Below, in pieces: positions 1 to 7,327 of a stretch of 64,000 nt of DNA. The first letter of the stretch is position 1; the number at the start of each line of letters is the position of its first letter. This DNA comes from Devosia sp. XK-2. GTDB taxonomy: Bacteria; Pseudomonadota; Alphaproteobacteria; Rhizobiales; Devosiaceae. The translations under genes and the position numbers were made by a program. The stretch covers positions 392,501 to 456,500 of the forward strand of contig NZ_CP146608.1 of assembly GCF_037113415.1 (NCBI RefSeq), given 5' to 3'. The notes under the pieces were generated by a model. The model was not told the origin of the DNA. It did no database searches and saw nothing but the letters and a program-made list of their open reading frames with translations.

Positions 1-1
1 A

Positions 2-1003
2 CTTCTCGCGGTCTTGGCGATGGGGTTGTCGAATGCAGTCCTGGCCCAATCCAGGCGGCCGTTTCGTCTCGTGGTGACGCACCTCGAGGCCCCTTTGGTG
101 CCCAATTCTGTGATGGATCTGGCAGCACAGCTTGGATATTTCGAGCGGGAAGGGGTGGAAGTCGAATTGGTGCGTGTCCAACAGACGCCATCGGCCCTGG
201 CAGCGCTGCAGTCGGGAGAGGCCGACATGGCCAATATTGGCGTGGATGCGCTGCTTCAGGTCATCGCCAATGGCGCCAGTGACTTCCGCGCCGTGATGTC
301 ACCGAACAAGTCGCTGCCATTCATGATCGTGGGCCGAAAGGGCATCGCGACGGTGGAGGACCTGGCTGGCGCATCGTTCGGCGTGGGCCGCCTGGGAAGC
401 CTCGACCATTCATTATCGTCGGCCGTCCTGGCGGCGTTCGACGTCGATATCGAGGGAACAAATTTGGTTACGCTGGGCCAGCCCAGTGTCCGTGCACAGG
501 CGCTGCTGGCCGGGCAAATTGACGCCACCACCATGTCCATCGGCACCTGGAGCGCGCTCGACGACACGAGCAGTCTCCAAGTGCTCGTCGATGCCGACGC
601 CTATTATGAAAAAGCACCTGTCGTGAACAAAGTGAATGCGGTTCCCGTCGCAGTCCTGGAGGACAGGCCGGAGGACGTCAAAGCAGTCATCCGCGCGCTG
701 ATAGGTCTCAGCCGGGACATTGCCGCCGATCCCGAAATTTGGGTTCGCGCCATGTCCGACGCCCTTCCTGATGCCGATCCGGAAATGCTGCGAGCTCTGG
801 CGCAGTCCTTCGCGCAAAGCTGGAGTGTCAATGGGGGCATGAGCGCGGCCGAATTGGCCTATACGGCAGACTGGGTCTATCAGACCGGGGATTTTGCCGG
901 CCAGACCCCGCTTGAATTGGCGCAATGGGTGGATTTCGCCCCCCTCGACGCCGTGCTGGACGAGCTTGGCGTCAGGGATGGCATGGACCCGGCCGACCGG
1001 TAA
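2..1003 (+). CDS. ABC transporter substrate-binding protein, NMT1/SsuA type (5' partial)
   Basis: Periplasmic ligand-binding subunit of a nitrate/sulfonate/taurine/thiamine-precursor type ABC importer; the ligand cannot be told. The frame is open to the left edge and reads LLAVLAMGLSNAVLA-Q, the hydrophobic core and cleavage site of a Sec signal peptide, so the true start lies upstream of the window and the TTG near base 14 is not the start. The mature part has the family pattern: a beta strand (RLVVTHLEAPL), an 'LGYFEREGVEVELV' motif, then an 'AALQSGEADMANIGVDALL' ligand-site helix. No permease or ATPase gene follows, so any partners lie to the left. The C-terminus is complete. Confidence 0.8.
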   Translation, partial: LLAVLAMGLSNAVLAQSRRPFRLVVTHLEAPLVPNSVMDLAAQLGYFEREGVEVELVRVQQTPSALAALQSGEADMANIGVDALLQVIANGASDFRAVMSPNKSLPFMIVGRKGIATVEDLAGASFGVGRLGSLDHSLSSAVLAAFDVDIEGTNLVTLGQPSVRAQALLAGQIDATTMSIGTWSALDDTSSLQVLVDADAYYEKAPVVNKVNAVPVAVLEDRPEDVKAVIRALIGLSRDIAADPEIWVRAMSDALPDADPEMLRALAQSFAQSWSVNGGMSAAELAYTADWVYQTGDFAGQTPLELAQWVDFAPLDAVLDELGVRDGMDPADR

Positions 1004-1485
1004 GGCGCAGGTGCCTTCAGGCCCGCTTCGGAACTTACTTTAAATGGGTGCTGGAGCGGGTCTTCGAAGGCGCAATTGCGCATTTTCAGCTCTCTTAGGT
1101 CGCTTGCCAGCACCAGCCTCGCGGGCATTGCTTCTTTGCCCGTAGAACTTAGTGGGGTGGGCGACTCTGTTGAGATTACTGAGGTTTCGCTGGTAGCAGG
1201 CGCCACGAGCATATCAGACACTGGTAGGCCTTCGGCCATTGCCGCTACAGGCTTTTGGCCAATCGACTCTGAGGCCTTTTTCCGGCGAAGTAGCTTCCAT
1301 CCCACCACAATAATTACGGTCGACAGGACGGCAGATGACCATTTGACAAATGGGTCAGGGTGAGTGCCTGCGATTGTCCCGACGAAGGCCAGCAGGCCGA
1401 ATACCAGTATGACTAATCCAACTATGCGAATGAGCAGTTCGGTGTTCCCATGTTTTAGTAGAATGGGGTCGACTATCTGAAAGTG
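880..1485 (-). CDS. possible two-helix membrane protein without a usual start codon
   Basis: The minus-strand frame is open from a stop at 1486-1488 down to 880. Its first half reads like a real membrane protein: a hydrophobic stretch (IRIVGLIVLVFGLLAFVGTI), a short polar loop, a second one (SAVLSTVIIVVGW), then a basic KLLRRKK cluster. No ATG, GTG or TTG precedes the first segment; the first usual start, GTG at 1308, falls inside the second. A CTG at 1437 or an ATT at 1464 could serve, or the 5' end was lost by frameshift (an ATG at 1451 is in another frame). The last 40 or so codons run antisense to the gene ending at 1003, so the real 3' end is doubtful. No family recognised. Confidence 0.25.
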   Translation of the reverse strand, partial: HFQIVDPILLKHGNTELLIRIVGLVILVFGLLAFVGTIAGTHPDPFVKWSSAVLSTVIIVVGWKLLRRKKASESIGQKPVAAMAEGLPVSDMLVAPATSETSVISTESPTPLSSTGKEAMPARLVLASDLRELKMRNCAFEDPLQHPFKVSSEAGLKAPAPYRSAGSMPSLTPSSSSTASRGAKSTHCANSSGVWPAKSPV

Positions 1486-1688
1486 TCAAGGTTGTTTGCC
1501 GTACGGTCGGCGTGCAACCTGGGTTCTCGCCTCGAGCCAAGAGAGCAAGGGTGCGCAACCAGCGTTAGGGCAAACCACGTCACGAACTGATGCACACGTT
1601 TCCTTCGTGAGCGCCCGCTCTCTTCAATCGATATTGTGTCGGATATATCCGATGGTTTGTTTTGCTTCAAGTTGATGGCTTGCGGCCT
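1004..1688. other. intergenic stretch, mostly without a secure gene
   Basis: Apart from the doubtful minus-strand reading above, no recognisable gene is present. Base composition shifts towards A/T here compared with the flanking transporter gene, which fits the left edge of an acquired segment. No tRNA end or clear direct repeat was seen that would mark an attachment site. Confidence 0.4.
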
Positions 1689-1949
1689 ATGCAAGGTCGC
1701 GCCCGAATAGCTTGGAATCTGCGCCGCATCCGCGGTCGAGCTGGCTTGAGCCAGGAATCGCTTGCCGTGGACGCAGACGTTGATCGCACGTACATCAGTG
1801 ATATCGAGCGAGCGACATTCAGCGCCAGTGTGAACTTGCTAGACAAGCTCGCTTCCGCGCTTGGCGTTGATGTATCTGAGTTCTTGCGTATGCCGGATGA
1901 AGGAGAAGATGCCCCGCGGCCGCTGACTCCGGGACGCAAAGCAAAGTAA
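1689..1949 (+). CDS. Xre-family helix-turn-helix regulator
   Basis: Small DNA-binding protein of about 86 residues made almost only of a Cro/C1-type HTH: 'NLRRIRGRAGLSQESLAV', then 'DRTYISDIERATFSASVNLLDKLASALGV'. This short form with a VDADVDRTYIS-like core is common in Hyphomicrobiales, often on mobile elements. ATG at 1689 was chosen; an in-frame TTG at 1662 would add nine residues outside the domain. It lies in an A/T-rich segment with a resolvase and an integrase, so it may control the element's own genes. Its target is unknown. Confidence 0.85.
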   Translation: MQGRARIAWNLRRIRGRAGLSQESLAVDADVDRTYISDIERATFSASVNLLDKLASALGVDVSEFLRMPDEGEDAPRPLTPGRKAK

Positions 1950-1951
1950 CA

Positions 1952-2296
1952 TCAGTACTCCTCCGCCAGCATGATGGTGAGAACGCGCCGGGTGAGTTCC
2001 GGATCAGCTGGGTCCTGGCTGAGGTATCGGAGATCGAGGTCGTAGTAGTCGACCTTCCAAAGCACGCGGTGAAACCCGGCATCGAAGATCGCGCAGTCAT
2101 GTTCGCCACACGGATCGTTGGATGGTTCGAATGCGGAAAACGCAGCCACGCCACGCTATACGGAGACCAGTTCATCTGGGGGTAGAGCTGCCACGCCTCG
2201 GCTAAGCACCGTTTTGCCGCCTTCGCCTCTGATGCGGAGGCGGTCATTGAGCGCCCGGATCGCTTCCGTACGGCTTGCTGATTGAGTTTCAGTCAT
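1952..2296 (-). pseudogene. DUF3768 protein gene interrupted by an in-frame amber codon
   Basis: Reading from ATG at 2296 gives an N-terminal half (IRALNDRLRIRGEGGKTVLSRGVAALPPDELVSV) that stops at TAG, codon 47 (2156-2158). The same frame then continues without shift into the conserved core: NDPCGEHD, a KVDYYDLDL motif and a [12 protein letters not shown]-terminus. These are the DUF3768 signatures of alphaproteobacterial plasmids and islands; the function of the family is unknown. Total length of 114 codons matches intact members, so one base change explains the break. A GTG at codon 50 could restart a 65-residue C-terminal fragment. Confidence 0.75.
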
Positions 2297-2311
2297 GAAA
2301 ACACTCCCAAA

Positions 2312-2339
2312 AGAAAAGGGCCGATCAGACGATCGGCCC
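2312..2339 (-). terminator. Rho-independent terminator of the minus-strand hypothetical gene
   Basis: A perfect 9-bp stem (GGGCCGATC / GATCGGCCC, 2318-2326 and 2331-2339) with a 4-base loop is followed, in minus-strand direction, by a T-rich tract (2312-2317). It starts 8 bases after the stop of the gene at 2347-2952, where an intrinsic terminator is expected. Confidence 0.8.
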
Positions 2340-2346
2340 CTTAGTC

Positions 2347-2952
2347 CTATGCAGCTGCGGTTGAGGAGGGGGGTGCCCAGAACAAGGCCACTTGTTCATA
2401 AGCCCGCGTGAACGGCGGATACCCCTCAAAGGTCTGCCACTTGAGCCGTAGCTCTTTGGGATATGCTTCCGTGACGATGCAGGGCCACCAGCCATCATCG
2501 TCGCTTTCGCTGGCCAGAACCAAGCTGCCCACTTTGATGTCGGACCAATCTTTGGGAAGGTGCGGCTGTTCTTGCTCTGCCTTCCCTTTGGTCGGTTCGT
2601 CACCTCCGGTTTTGGCAGGTTCGCTGGCGCTGCCGACCAACCGGATTTTCAGCTGTTCCCCGCGAGGTAGATGGGTCGCAAGAGCATCCACCAAAGTGCC
2701 CTTCACGAATGGCACAAACGCTTTGCCACTTTCGAACATCCGCCCTTCGGGGAGCTTTGTGGCCAATTGGCGTAGATCGTCATTGGCGACAGTAAGGCTG
2801 TTTATCCCCATAAGTTCTGCCGCAGACTTCGCGGCTGACGCCATATCTGGTGCAAACCATGAGCCACGAGCCTTTTGGCCGTGTCGCCCGAAGACAATCA
2901 CTGCTGCGGAATTGCCCGTCGTGTCATGGGCCATTTTGCGTGCTGCTGCCAT
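2347..2952 (-). CDS. hypothetical protein with Trp-rich C-terminal domain
   Basis: Complete ORF of 201 residues with its own terminator. The N-terminal half (about 1-100) contains VIVFGRHGQKARGSWF and helical segments. A charged, low-complexity linker (about 108-130, GGDEPTKGKAEQEQ) leads to a C-terminal module of about 65 residues: 'DWSDIKVGSLVLASESDDDG', 'WWPCIVTEAYPKELRLKWQTF' in shorter parts, ending FTRAYEQVALF. Small Trp-rich beta modules of this kind with a 'VGSLVLA..GWW..IV' pattern occur in alphaproteobacterial proteins of unknown function and resemble Tudor/SH3-like barrels; that fold is inference. It lies inside the decayed mobile segment. Confidence 0.7.
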   Translation of the reverse strand: MAAARKMAHDTTGNSAAVIVFGRHGQKARGSWFAPDMASAAKSAAELMGINSLTVANDDLRQLATKLPEGRMFESGKAFVPFVKGTLVDALATHLPRGEQLKIRLVGSASEPAKTGGDEPTKGKAEQEQPHLPKDWSDIKVGSLVLASESDDDGWWPCIVTEAYPKELRLKWQTFEGYPPFTRAYEQVALFWAPPSSTAAA

Positions 2953-3025
2953 TGAATCTGTCCTTCAATTGATGCGGTCGGCGACGGCGAGGCAGCCTGA
3001 ACACTATACGGAAATTATTCCTATT

Positions 3026-3087
3026 GTCAAGTCCTGGCCTTTCATAAGCCGTTGTATCTAAACAATATCTGCTCAAGCGGACTTGAC
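3026..3087. repeat. 9-bp inverted repeat upstream of the resolvase
   Basis: GTCAAGTCC at 3026-3034 is repeated in inverse form, GGACTTGAC, at 3079-3087, 44 bases apart, in the A/T-rich gap between two divergently read genes. Serine resolvases act on paired inverted half-sites next to their own gene, so this may be part of a res site or an operator. It was not compared with any known site. Confidence 0.4.
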
Positions 3088-3136
3088 GTCGACTATTGCG
3101 ACTGTGCGAAAATTTTGGCCTCAAAGGAGGCTAAAA

Positions 3137-3682
3137 ATGGCTCGAATTGGCTATGTCCGCGTCAGCACATCGGACCAGGATGCGGAACTTCAAATCGCGA
3201 AACTGCAGGCTGAGGGTTGCGAGATCGTCCGAGCAGAAAAAGTGTCCGGAGCTTCTAGGGTAGGAAGGGACGAACTGGAGACGATCATCCAATTTCTGCG
3301 ATCTGGAGATGAGTTGGTGGTCACCCGACTGGACCGTCTGGGCCGTGACACAAGAGACGTCCTGAACGTCGTCCACGAATGCGAGCAGAAGGGTGCCAGC
3401 GTCACAGTGCTAGACCCGCATGTATCCACCCACGGTGAGATGGGGCACCTCGTTATCACAGTTCTCGGCATGGTGGCCCAGATGGAGCGCCGCTTCATCA
3501 AGGAACGGCAGCGCGAGGGGATCGTCCGGGCAAAGCGAGAGGGTGTCTACAAGGGTGGCAAGCGGCGCATTGATAGGACGCAGGTTCAATCCCTTTACAG
3601 AGAAGGTATCGGACCCTCTCAGATAGCTACCCAACTCGGTTGTTCACGGATGCAAGTCTATCGAATTTTGGGCGAACTGTGA
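3137..3682 (+). CDS. serine recombinase (resolvase/invertase family)
   Basis: Site-specific recombinase that cuts DNA through a serine. The N-terminal catalytic domain shows GYVRVST with nucleophile Ser10, GDELVVTRLDRLGRD with the active-site arginines, and the long E-helix region (MERRFIKERQREGI). The C-terminal HTH (SQIATQLGCSRMQVYRIL) binds the crossover site. At 181 residues it has the normal Tn3-resolvase/Pin length and looks intact. ATG at 3137 follows a strong AAAGGAGG; an upstream in-frame start at 3083 would add residues before the catalytic domain and was rejected. No transposase gene is near, so it may be a plasmid- or island-derived multimer resolvase. Confidence 0.92.
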   Translation: MARIGYVRVSTSDQDAELQIAKLQAEGCEIVRAEKVSGASRVGRDELETIIQFLRSGDELVVTRLDRLGRDTRDVLNVVHECEQKGASVTVLDPHVSTHGEMGHLVITVLGMVAQMERRFIKERQREGIVRAKREGVYKGGKRRIDRTQVQSLYREGIGPSQIATQLGCSRMQVYRILGEL

Positions 3683-3759
3683 ATCGTATCCAGACCAAGG
3701 GTCATTGCTGAAATTTTATCAGATACAATAGTTGTAGATTTTTTTGTTGGTGCAAATAC

Positions 3760-4848
3760 ATGTCTATGGAAAAAGTTCCAGAATGTCCCTACATTTATGC
3801 TAGGCTTGCTTCCGACGGACGGGTAACTTCTTATAGAGTTCGCATTCGACTAAAGAACGTGCCCCTCTGTGAGAGATCATTTAAGTTTTTGGACGAGGCC
3901 AAACGCTGCGTGGCTTCGATTTTGCCGCACTCAATAAGGGCCCCAGCGTCTGCCGTAGGGCTAAATTCCGCAACGGTGGGTGATGTTATTGATGATGCGC
4001 TCTTGCGGATCACCATGGGTCGCAGACGGGTGAAGGGGGAGGCCACAGAGCGACTTCGTCTGCTGGCCTTCAAACGTGATTTTCCAGCATTGTGCGGCAC
4101 CAGGCTCAAAGATGCGACCGAAGACATGTTTGACGACTGGATCTCGGAGCGGCTGGAAGTCGTAAAGCCAAATACAGTCCGGCGCGACCTTGCACTATTG
4201 AAACCGATTTTTTCAACTGCGGCGAGGAGGCAAAGTCTGCAGCATTCGCCGCTATCGTTCGTGAAGCCGCCACGAGCCATTGATGAGCGCATTAGGAGGA
4301 TAAGTTTGGATGAAGAAGTGCTGCTCTTCGACCAGCTTGATCGCTCCAAGGAACCGCTCGTTCCTATTGTCGCGAAATTCTCGCTAGAAACTGGCTGTCG
4401 TAGGAGCGAGTGCCTAAGGCTTGAATGGCGAGACTTTGACGCAAATGGAGGCACCATCTGGCTTGCTGACGCCAAAAACGGCCGTGGTCGTTACATCCTG
4501 TTATCGACGGAGGCGCAACGTCTAGTGGAACAATTGTCCGATCGTGGAAGCACGGACAGGATATTCCCAATAACGGGAAATCTGCTCAAAAAAGCGTTCG
4601 AAAATGCCCGGAGCCGGGCCGCCAAGGAAGCAATTCGCCTGGGGCGGCCCGAACTAGCTTCCGTCGCCTCACTGCGTTGGCACGACTTCCGCCACGAGGC
4701 AATTTCGAGGTGTTTCGATGCGGGCTGGACAAGTGAGCAGGTGATGGACTTCTCCGGCCACGTCGATACCAAAAGCCTTCTCAGATACAGGCATCCCAGA
4801 GTTTCCGATAGTGTGGCGAGACTCAGAGCGCTAAGAGACACCAAATAG
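3760..4848 (+). CDS. tyrosine-type site-specific integrase
   Basis: Phage-type integrase of 362 residues. The core-binding region spans about 70-170 and the catalytic domain about 180-355. All catalytic residues are visible: Arg214 (TGCRRSE), His308 and Arg311 (HDFRH), His334 (SGH) and the nucleophile Tyr343 (RYRHP), so the enzyme looks active. No clear ribosome-binding site precedes ATG 3760; the leader is A/T-rich. It ends 91 bp before the 5' end of tRNA-Arg(CCG). Integrases usually sit beyond the tRNA 3' end, so the link to this tRNA is not proven. With the resolvase, Xre and DUF3768 genes it marks a remnant element. Confidence 0.9.
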   Translation: MSMEKVPECPYIYARLASDGRVTSYRVRIRLKNVPLCERSFKFLDEAKRCVASILPHSIRAPASAVGLNSATVGDVIDDALLRITMGRRRVKGEATERLRLLAFKRDFPALCGTRLKDATEDMFDDWISERLEVVKPNTVRRDLALLKPIFSTAARRQSLQHSPLSFVKPPRAIDERIRRISLDEEVLLFDQLDRSKEPLVPIVAKFSLETGCRRSECLRLEWRDFDANGGTIWLADAKNGRGRYILLSTEAQRLVEQLSDRGSTDRIFPITGNLLKKAFENARSRAAKEAIRLGRPELASVASLRWHDFRHEAISRCFDAGWTSEQVMDFSGHVDTKSLLRYRHPRVSDSVARLRALRDTK

Positions 4849-4939
4849 GTGTGTACCTGTGATGGCGGGATATTTCGACGTTGCACGAACACTTGCCATT
4901 GGTTAGGTTCCGTCGCGTCGGAAGCCAAAGGCCGACTAT

Positions 4940-5016
4940 GCACCCGTAGCTCAGCTGGATAGAGCGTCGCCCTCCGAAGGCGAAGGCCACAGGTTCGAAT
5001 CCTGTCGGGTGCGCCA
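4940..5016 (+). tRNA. tRNA-Arg (anticodon CCG)
   Basis: The cloverleaf can be drawn by eye: acceptor GCACCCG (4940-4946) with CGGGTGC (5006-5012), discriminator G and encoded CCA (5014-5016); D-arm AGCTCAGCTGGATAGAGC; anticodon stem TCGCC/GGCGA around loop CTCCGAA giving anticodon CCG; T-loop GGTTCGAATCC. It reads Arg codon CGG. tRNA genes are frequent island attachment sites and an integrase gene ends just upstream. Confidence 0.96.
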
Positions 5017-5493
5017 ATTTCTCCCAAGTTATCGATGTTAAGAATTAAGCTTGGGACAAGCCAATCTTTGAGCCGGCAACCTGACAATAGGATCAAGACT
5101 CTCGCTGCTCGAGTGAGTTCGAGCTCCCTTCACAGTTGATGAACGAATGCGGCGCATCAGCTGAGGTAAGGAGGCCTTGCTGTATGCTGAACTGTTCGTA
5201 GCCGAAAATCCGATCGATGCATGCTTGCGCGCGACGAAACCCAAACAGACAGCGCGCCCAGCCGACTCCAAATGCCATGTGAAGATCGGGACCGCCATTT
5301 GCAGTCCAATTCGGTCCGCCGGTCAGGCAATGCGCCGCGTATCCGCGGTGCTTGATCAAGGCGGTGTCCTGTCCTTGTGAGAATGACAGGCGCTTGGGGC
5401 TGCGGCCCGAAGTATGCGCTTGTTGCGAGCAGCTCTTGACGCCATTGTCAGCTGCACTCCAATGTCGCCACGCCGCCAGCAGGAATAGCCGAG
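5017..5493. other. gene-poor stretch after tRNA-Arg, with an unassigned minus-strand reading
   Basis: No secure gene. On the minus strand one frame is open from about 5500 to 5093 and contains protein-like sequence (NWTANGGPDLHMAFGVGWAR, then FGFRRAQACIDRIFGYEQF), but it has no ATG or GTG start; only a TTG at 5359 gives an 88-residue product. It overlaps the 5' end of the acyltransferase gene. It may be a remnant of an older gene. No copy of the tRNA 3' end was seen. Confidence 0.35.
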
Positions 5494-6582
5494 ATGACCA
5501 TCAATCAATCGCACCAGCCAGCGTTCAACCCTGCGCTGCACCTGGTTCGAGGCCTGTGTGCTGTGGGCGTGGCCGCCTATCACTATTTGGATTGGGAACA
5601 CGGCATAGCGATAGAAAGCGCAGGAGCGTTTCTGGTCTATGTATTCTTTACGTTGTCGGCACTCACTATGATGATAGCCCATGCCGAACACTTCGAGAGC
5701 TCAATTACATTTCCGCAGCTTGTGGCGTTTTACCGCAAAAGAGCGGCGAGAATTCTGCCTCTGCTGGCCTTTGTGGCGATCCTAGCTCCCGCTTATGGGA
5801 TGCTTCTGTCCGGAGCCTCAGTGAGCGGCGAAATGTTGGCGCACACTTTTCTGACGGCTTCCACGCTGATGGGCCTTCAGATGCCTGGATTCACCTCCGG
5901 CGTAGTTGCGGCTTGGTCACTCGGTATCGAGGCTGTGTTTTACCTTGTGTTTCCGGTCTTGGCGCTGATGGCAATGAACGTCAGCCTTCGGGCACTCCTT
6001 GTGGCAACGGCTCTGCTCGTAATTGGCCAGCAATCCGCCATCTTGCTGATTGCCGGGGATGACGGAGCCACCTTTTGGTTTCGATATGTCAACCCGCTGG
6101 TATTTGCGCCCTTTTTCGCGATCGGGATCATAATCTTTCTAAAGCCCCTCCGTGCGCGGTCTGGAGGCTATTTTTGGCTTTCCATTATGGCCCTTGCAGC
6201 AATCGCGGGATTTTCTTTGGCTATCCCGGTAGACGTTTACCGCAACCCTGCAGCCTACTTGGTGCTAACCACATTGACTGCCGGCGCAGTCCTGACGGCC
6301 TATTCGGCCCGGGTACCTTCCTGGGCGACAAAGAGCGGGGTGATGCTCGGCAATATCAGCTATGCCCTATATCTGACCCATTGGTTCGCGTATAAGGGCA
6401 GTAGTTGGCTCGCGCCCAAACTGGGTAATGAGTACGTGCAGCCGCTCCTCTACGCCGGTCTCGCGACGACCTTTGCATACCTGCTCTTCCGCTTCCTAGA
6501 GGTGCCCGCCCGCAACTACCTGCGGGGCGAGCTCCCCTCGCCACGCTCTTCGGCAGGTCCGCTTCGGAGCACCTCTGACTAA
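5494..6582 (+). CDS. acyltransferase family 3 membrane protein
   Basis: Integral membrane acyltransferase (AT3/OafA/NodX family) that O-acylates surface sugars. Hallmarks: an N-terminal 'HLVRGLCAVGVAAYH' where the conserved RG...H motif of the first helix sits, about ten hydrophobic segments to residue 345, and a YALYLTHW-like motif near the C-terminus. The 362-residue length is normal for single-domain members, with no SGNH domain. It lies at the left flank of the surface-glycan locus in the same direction as the main operon, but is separated from it by two minus-strand genes. A role in acetylating the locus product is inferred from position only. Confidence 0.88.
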   Translation: MTINQSHQPAFNPALHLVRGLCAVGVAAYHYLDWEHGIAIESAGAFLVYVFFTLSALTMMIAHAEHFESSITFPQLVAFYRKRAARILPLLAFVAILAPAYGMLLSGASVSGEMLAHTFLTASTLMGLQMPGFTSGVVAAWSLGIEAVFYLVFPVLALMAMNVSLRALLVATALLVIGQQSAILLIAGDDGATFWFRYVNPLVFAPFFAIGIIIFLKPLRARSGGYFWLSIMALAAIAGFSLAIPVDVYRNPAAYLVLTTLTAGAVLTAYSARVPSWATKSGVMLGNISYALYLTHWFAYKGSSWLAPKLGNEYVQPLLYAGLATTFAYLLFRFLEVPARNYLRGELPSPRSSAGPLRSTSD

Positions 6583-6751
6583 GGACTTCGTTAGGTTTTT
6601 CAAGCAGGAATCCCTGCCAAGCGAACGTACTTGGAAAATTCAGGTCCGAATTGCCGGCGGAGGGCATATTCATTGAAGGGTCGTGAGCAGTTGGATGGGG
6701 CGAAACGATTGCGGCCTATATAGAATGGCAGTGGCTGATTCACCTTAGGCC

Positions 6752-7327
6752 CTATTTCCAATATCCAGAAATATAGACAACTAGCTCAATCTGAGCATAC
6801 CCTGCTATCGTAATTTCTCGGTATATTTCAAGGCGACCGTCAGCCCCGATGGGAACGTCCACAGAGACATGATTTAGATCCTCTGTTGTAAGCGTTCCAT
6901 TGTTAGGCCCAGGAAGGCCGTCCGCCTTGACCGTATAGGCATGGATAACCTCGTTCTTGTCACGCCCATCACCATGCGGCCTAACTTTCACTTGGATATC
7001 GCCAAGAGAGTCTCCTGTAGCCCAAGTTACTGACTTGGCCTTTGCCTTGAGGTGAAGCCGTACCGCCGTTGCATCTATTGGAACCCCATAAGTTTGGAGA
7101 TTCTCGGTCACCATCCATCCGGGGGCCGGCGGAGGCTCAGCATCATATCCCCATTGCAGCCAATCTACGTAGTTGCCGGCACTGTTAAGCTGCCGCAAAA
7201 GAACGGCGGTTTCTCCAGCTTCTGCCGCGTAATATCTACCGTATTCAACGAAGCCCTCAGGCGGAGGTGCGTCGCATGCGAAAACAGAAAGTACCGCCAC
7301 CGTGGCCAAAATGCGGGAATAAAACAT
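6752..7327 (-). CDS. hypothetical lipoprotein
   Basis: 191 residues. The N-terminus (ILATVAVLSVFAC-DAPP) is a hydrophobic signal ending in a lipobox-like Cys at about residue 18, so export and lipid attachment are likely. The rest is rich in beta-type sequence without a recognised domain. The ATG overlaps the stop codon of the upstream membrane-protein gene by one base (TAATG), so the two are translationally coupled and probably work together, for example in export or assembly of the glycan. It converges on the acyltransferase gene, 169 bp apart. Confidence 0.7.
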   Translation of the reverse strand: MFYSRILATVAVLSVFACDAPPPEGFVEYGRYYAAEAGETAVLLRQLNSAGNYVDWLQWGYDAEPPPAPGWMVTENLQTYGVPIDATAVRLHLKAKAKSVTWATGDSLGDIQVKVRPHGDGRDKNEVIHAYTVKADGLPGPNNGTLTTEDLNHVSVDVPIGADGRLEIYREITIAGYAQIELVVYISGYWK

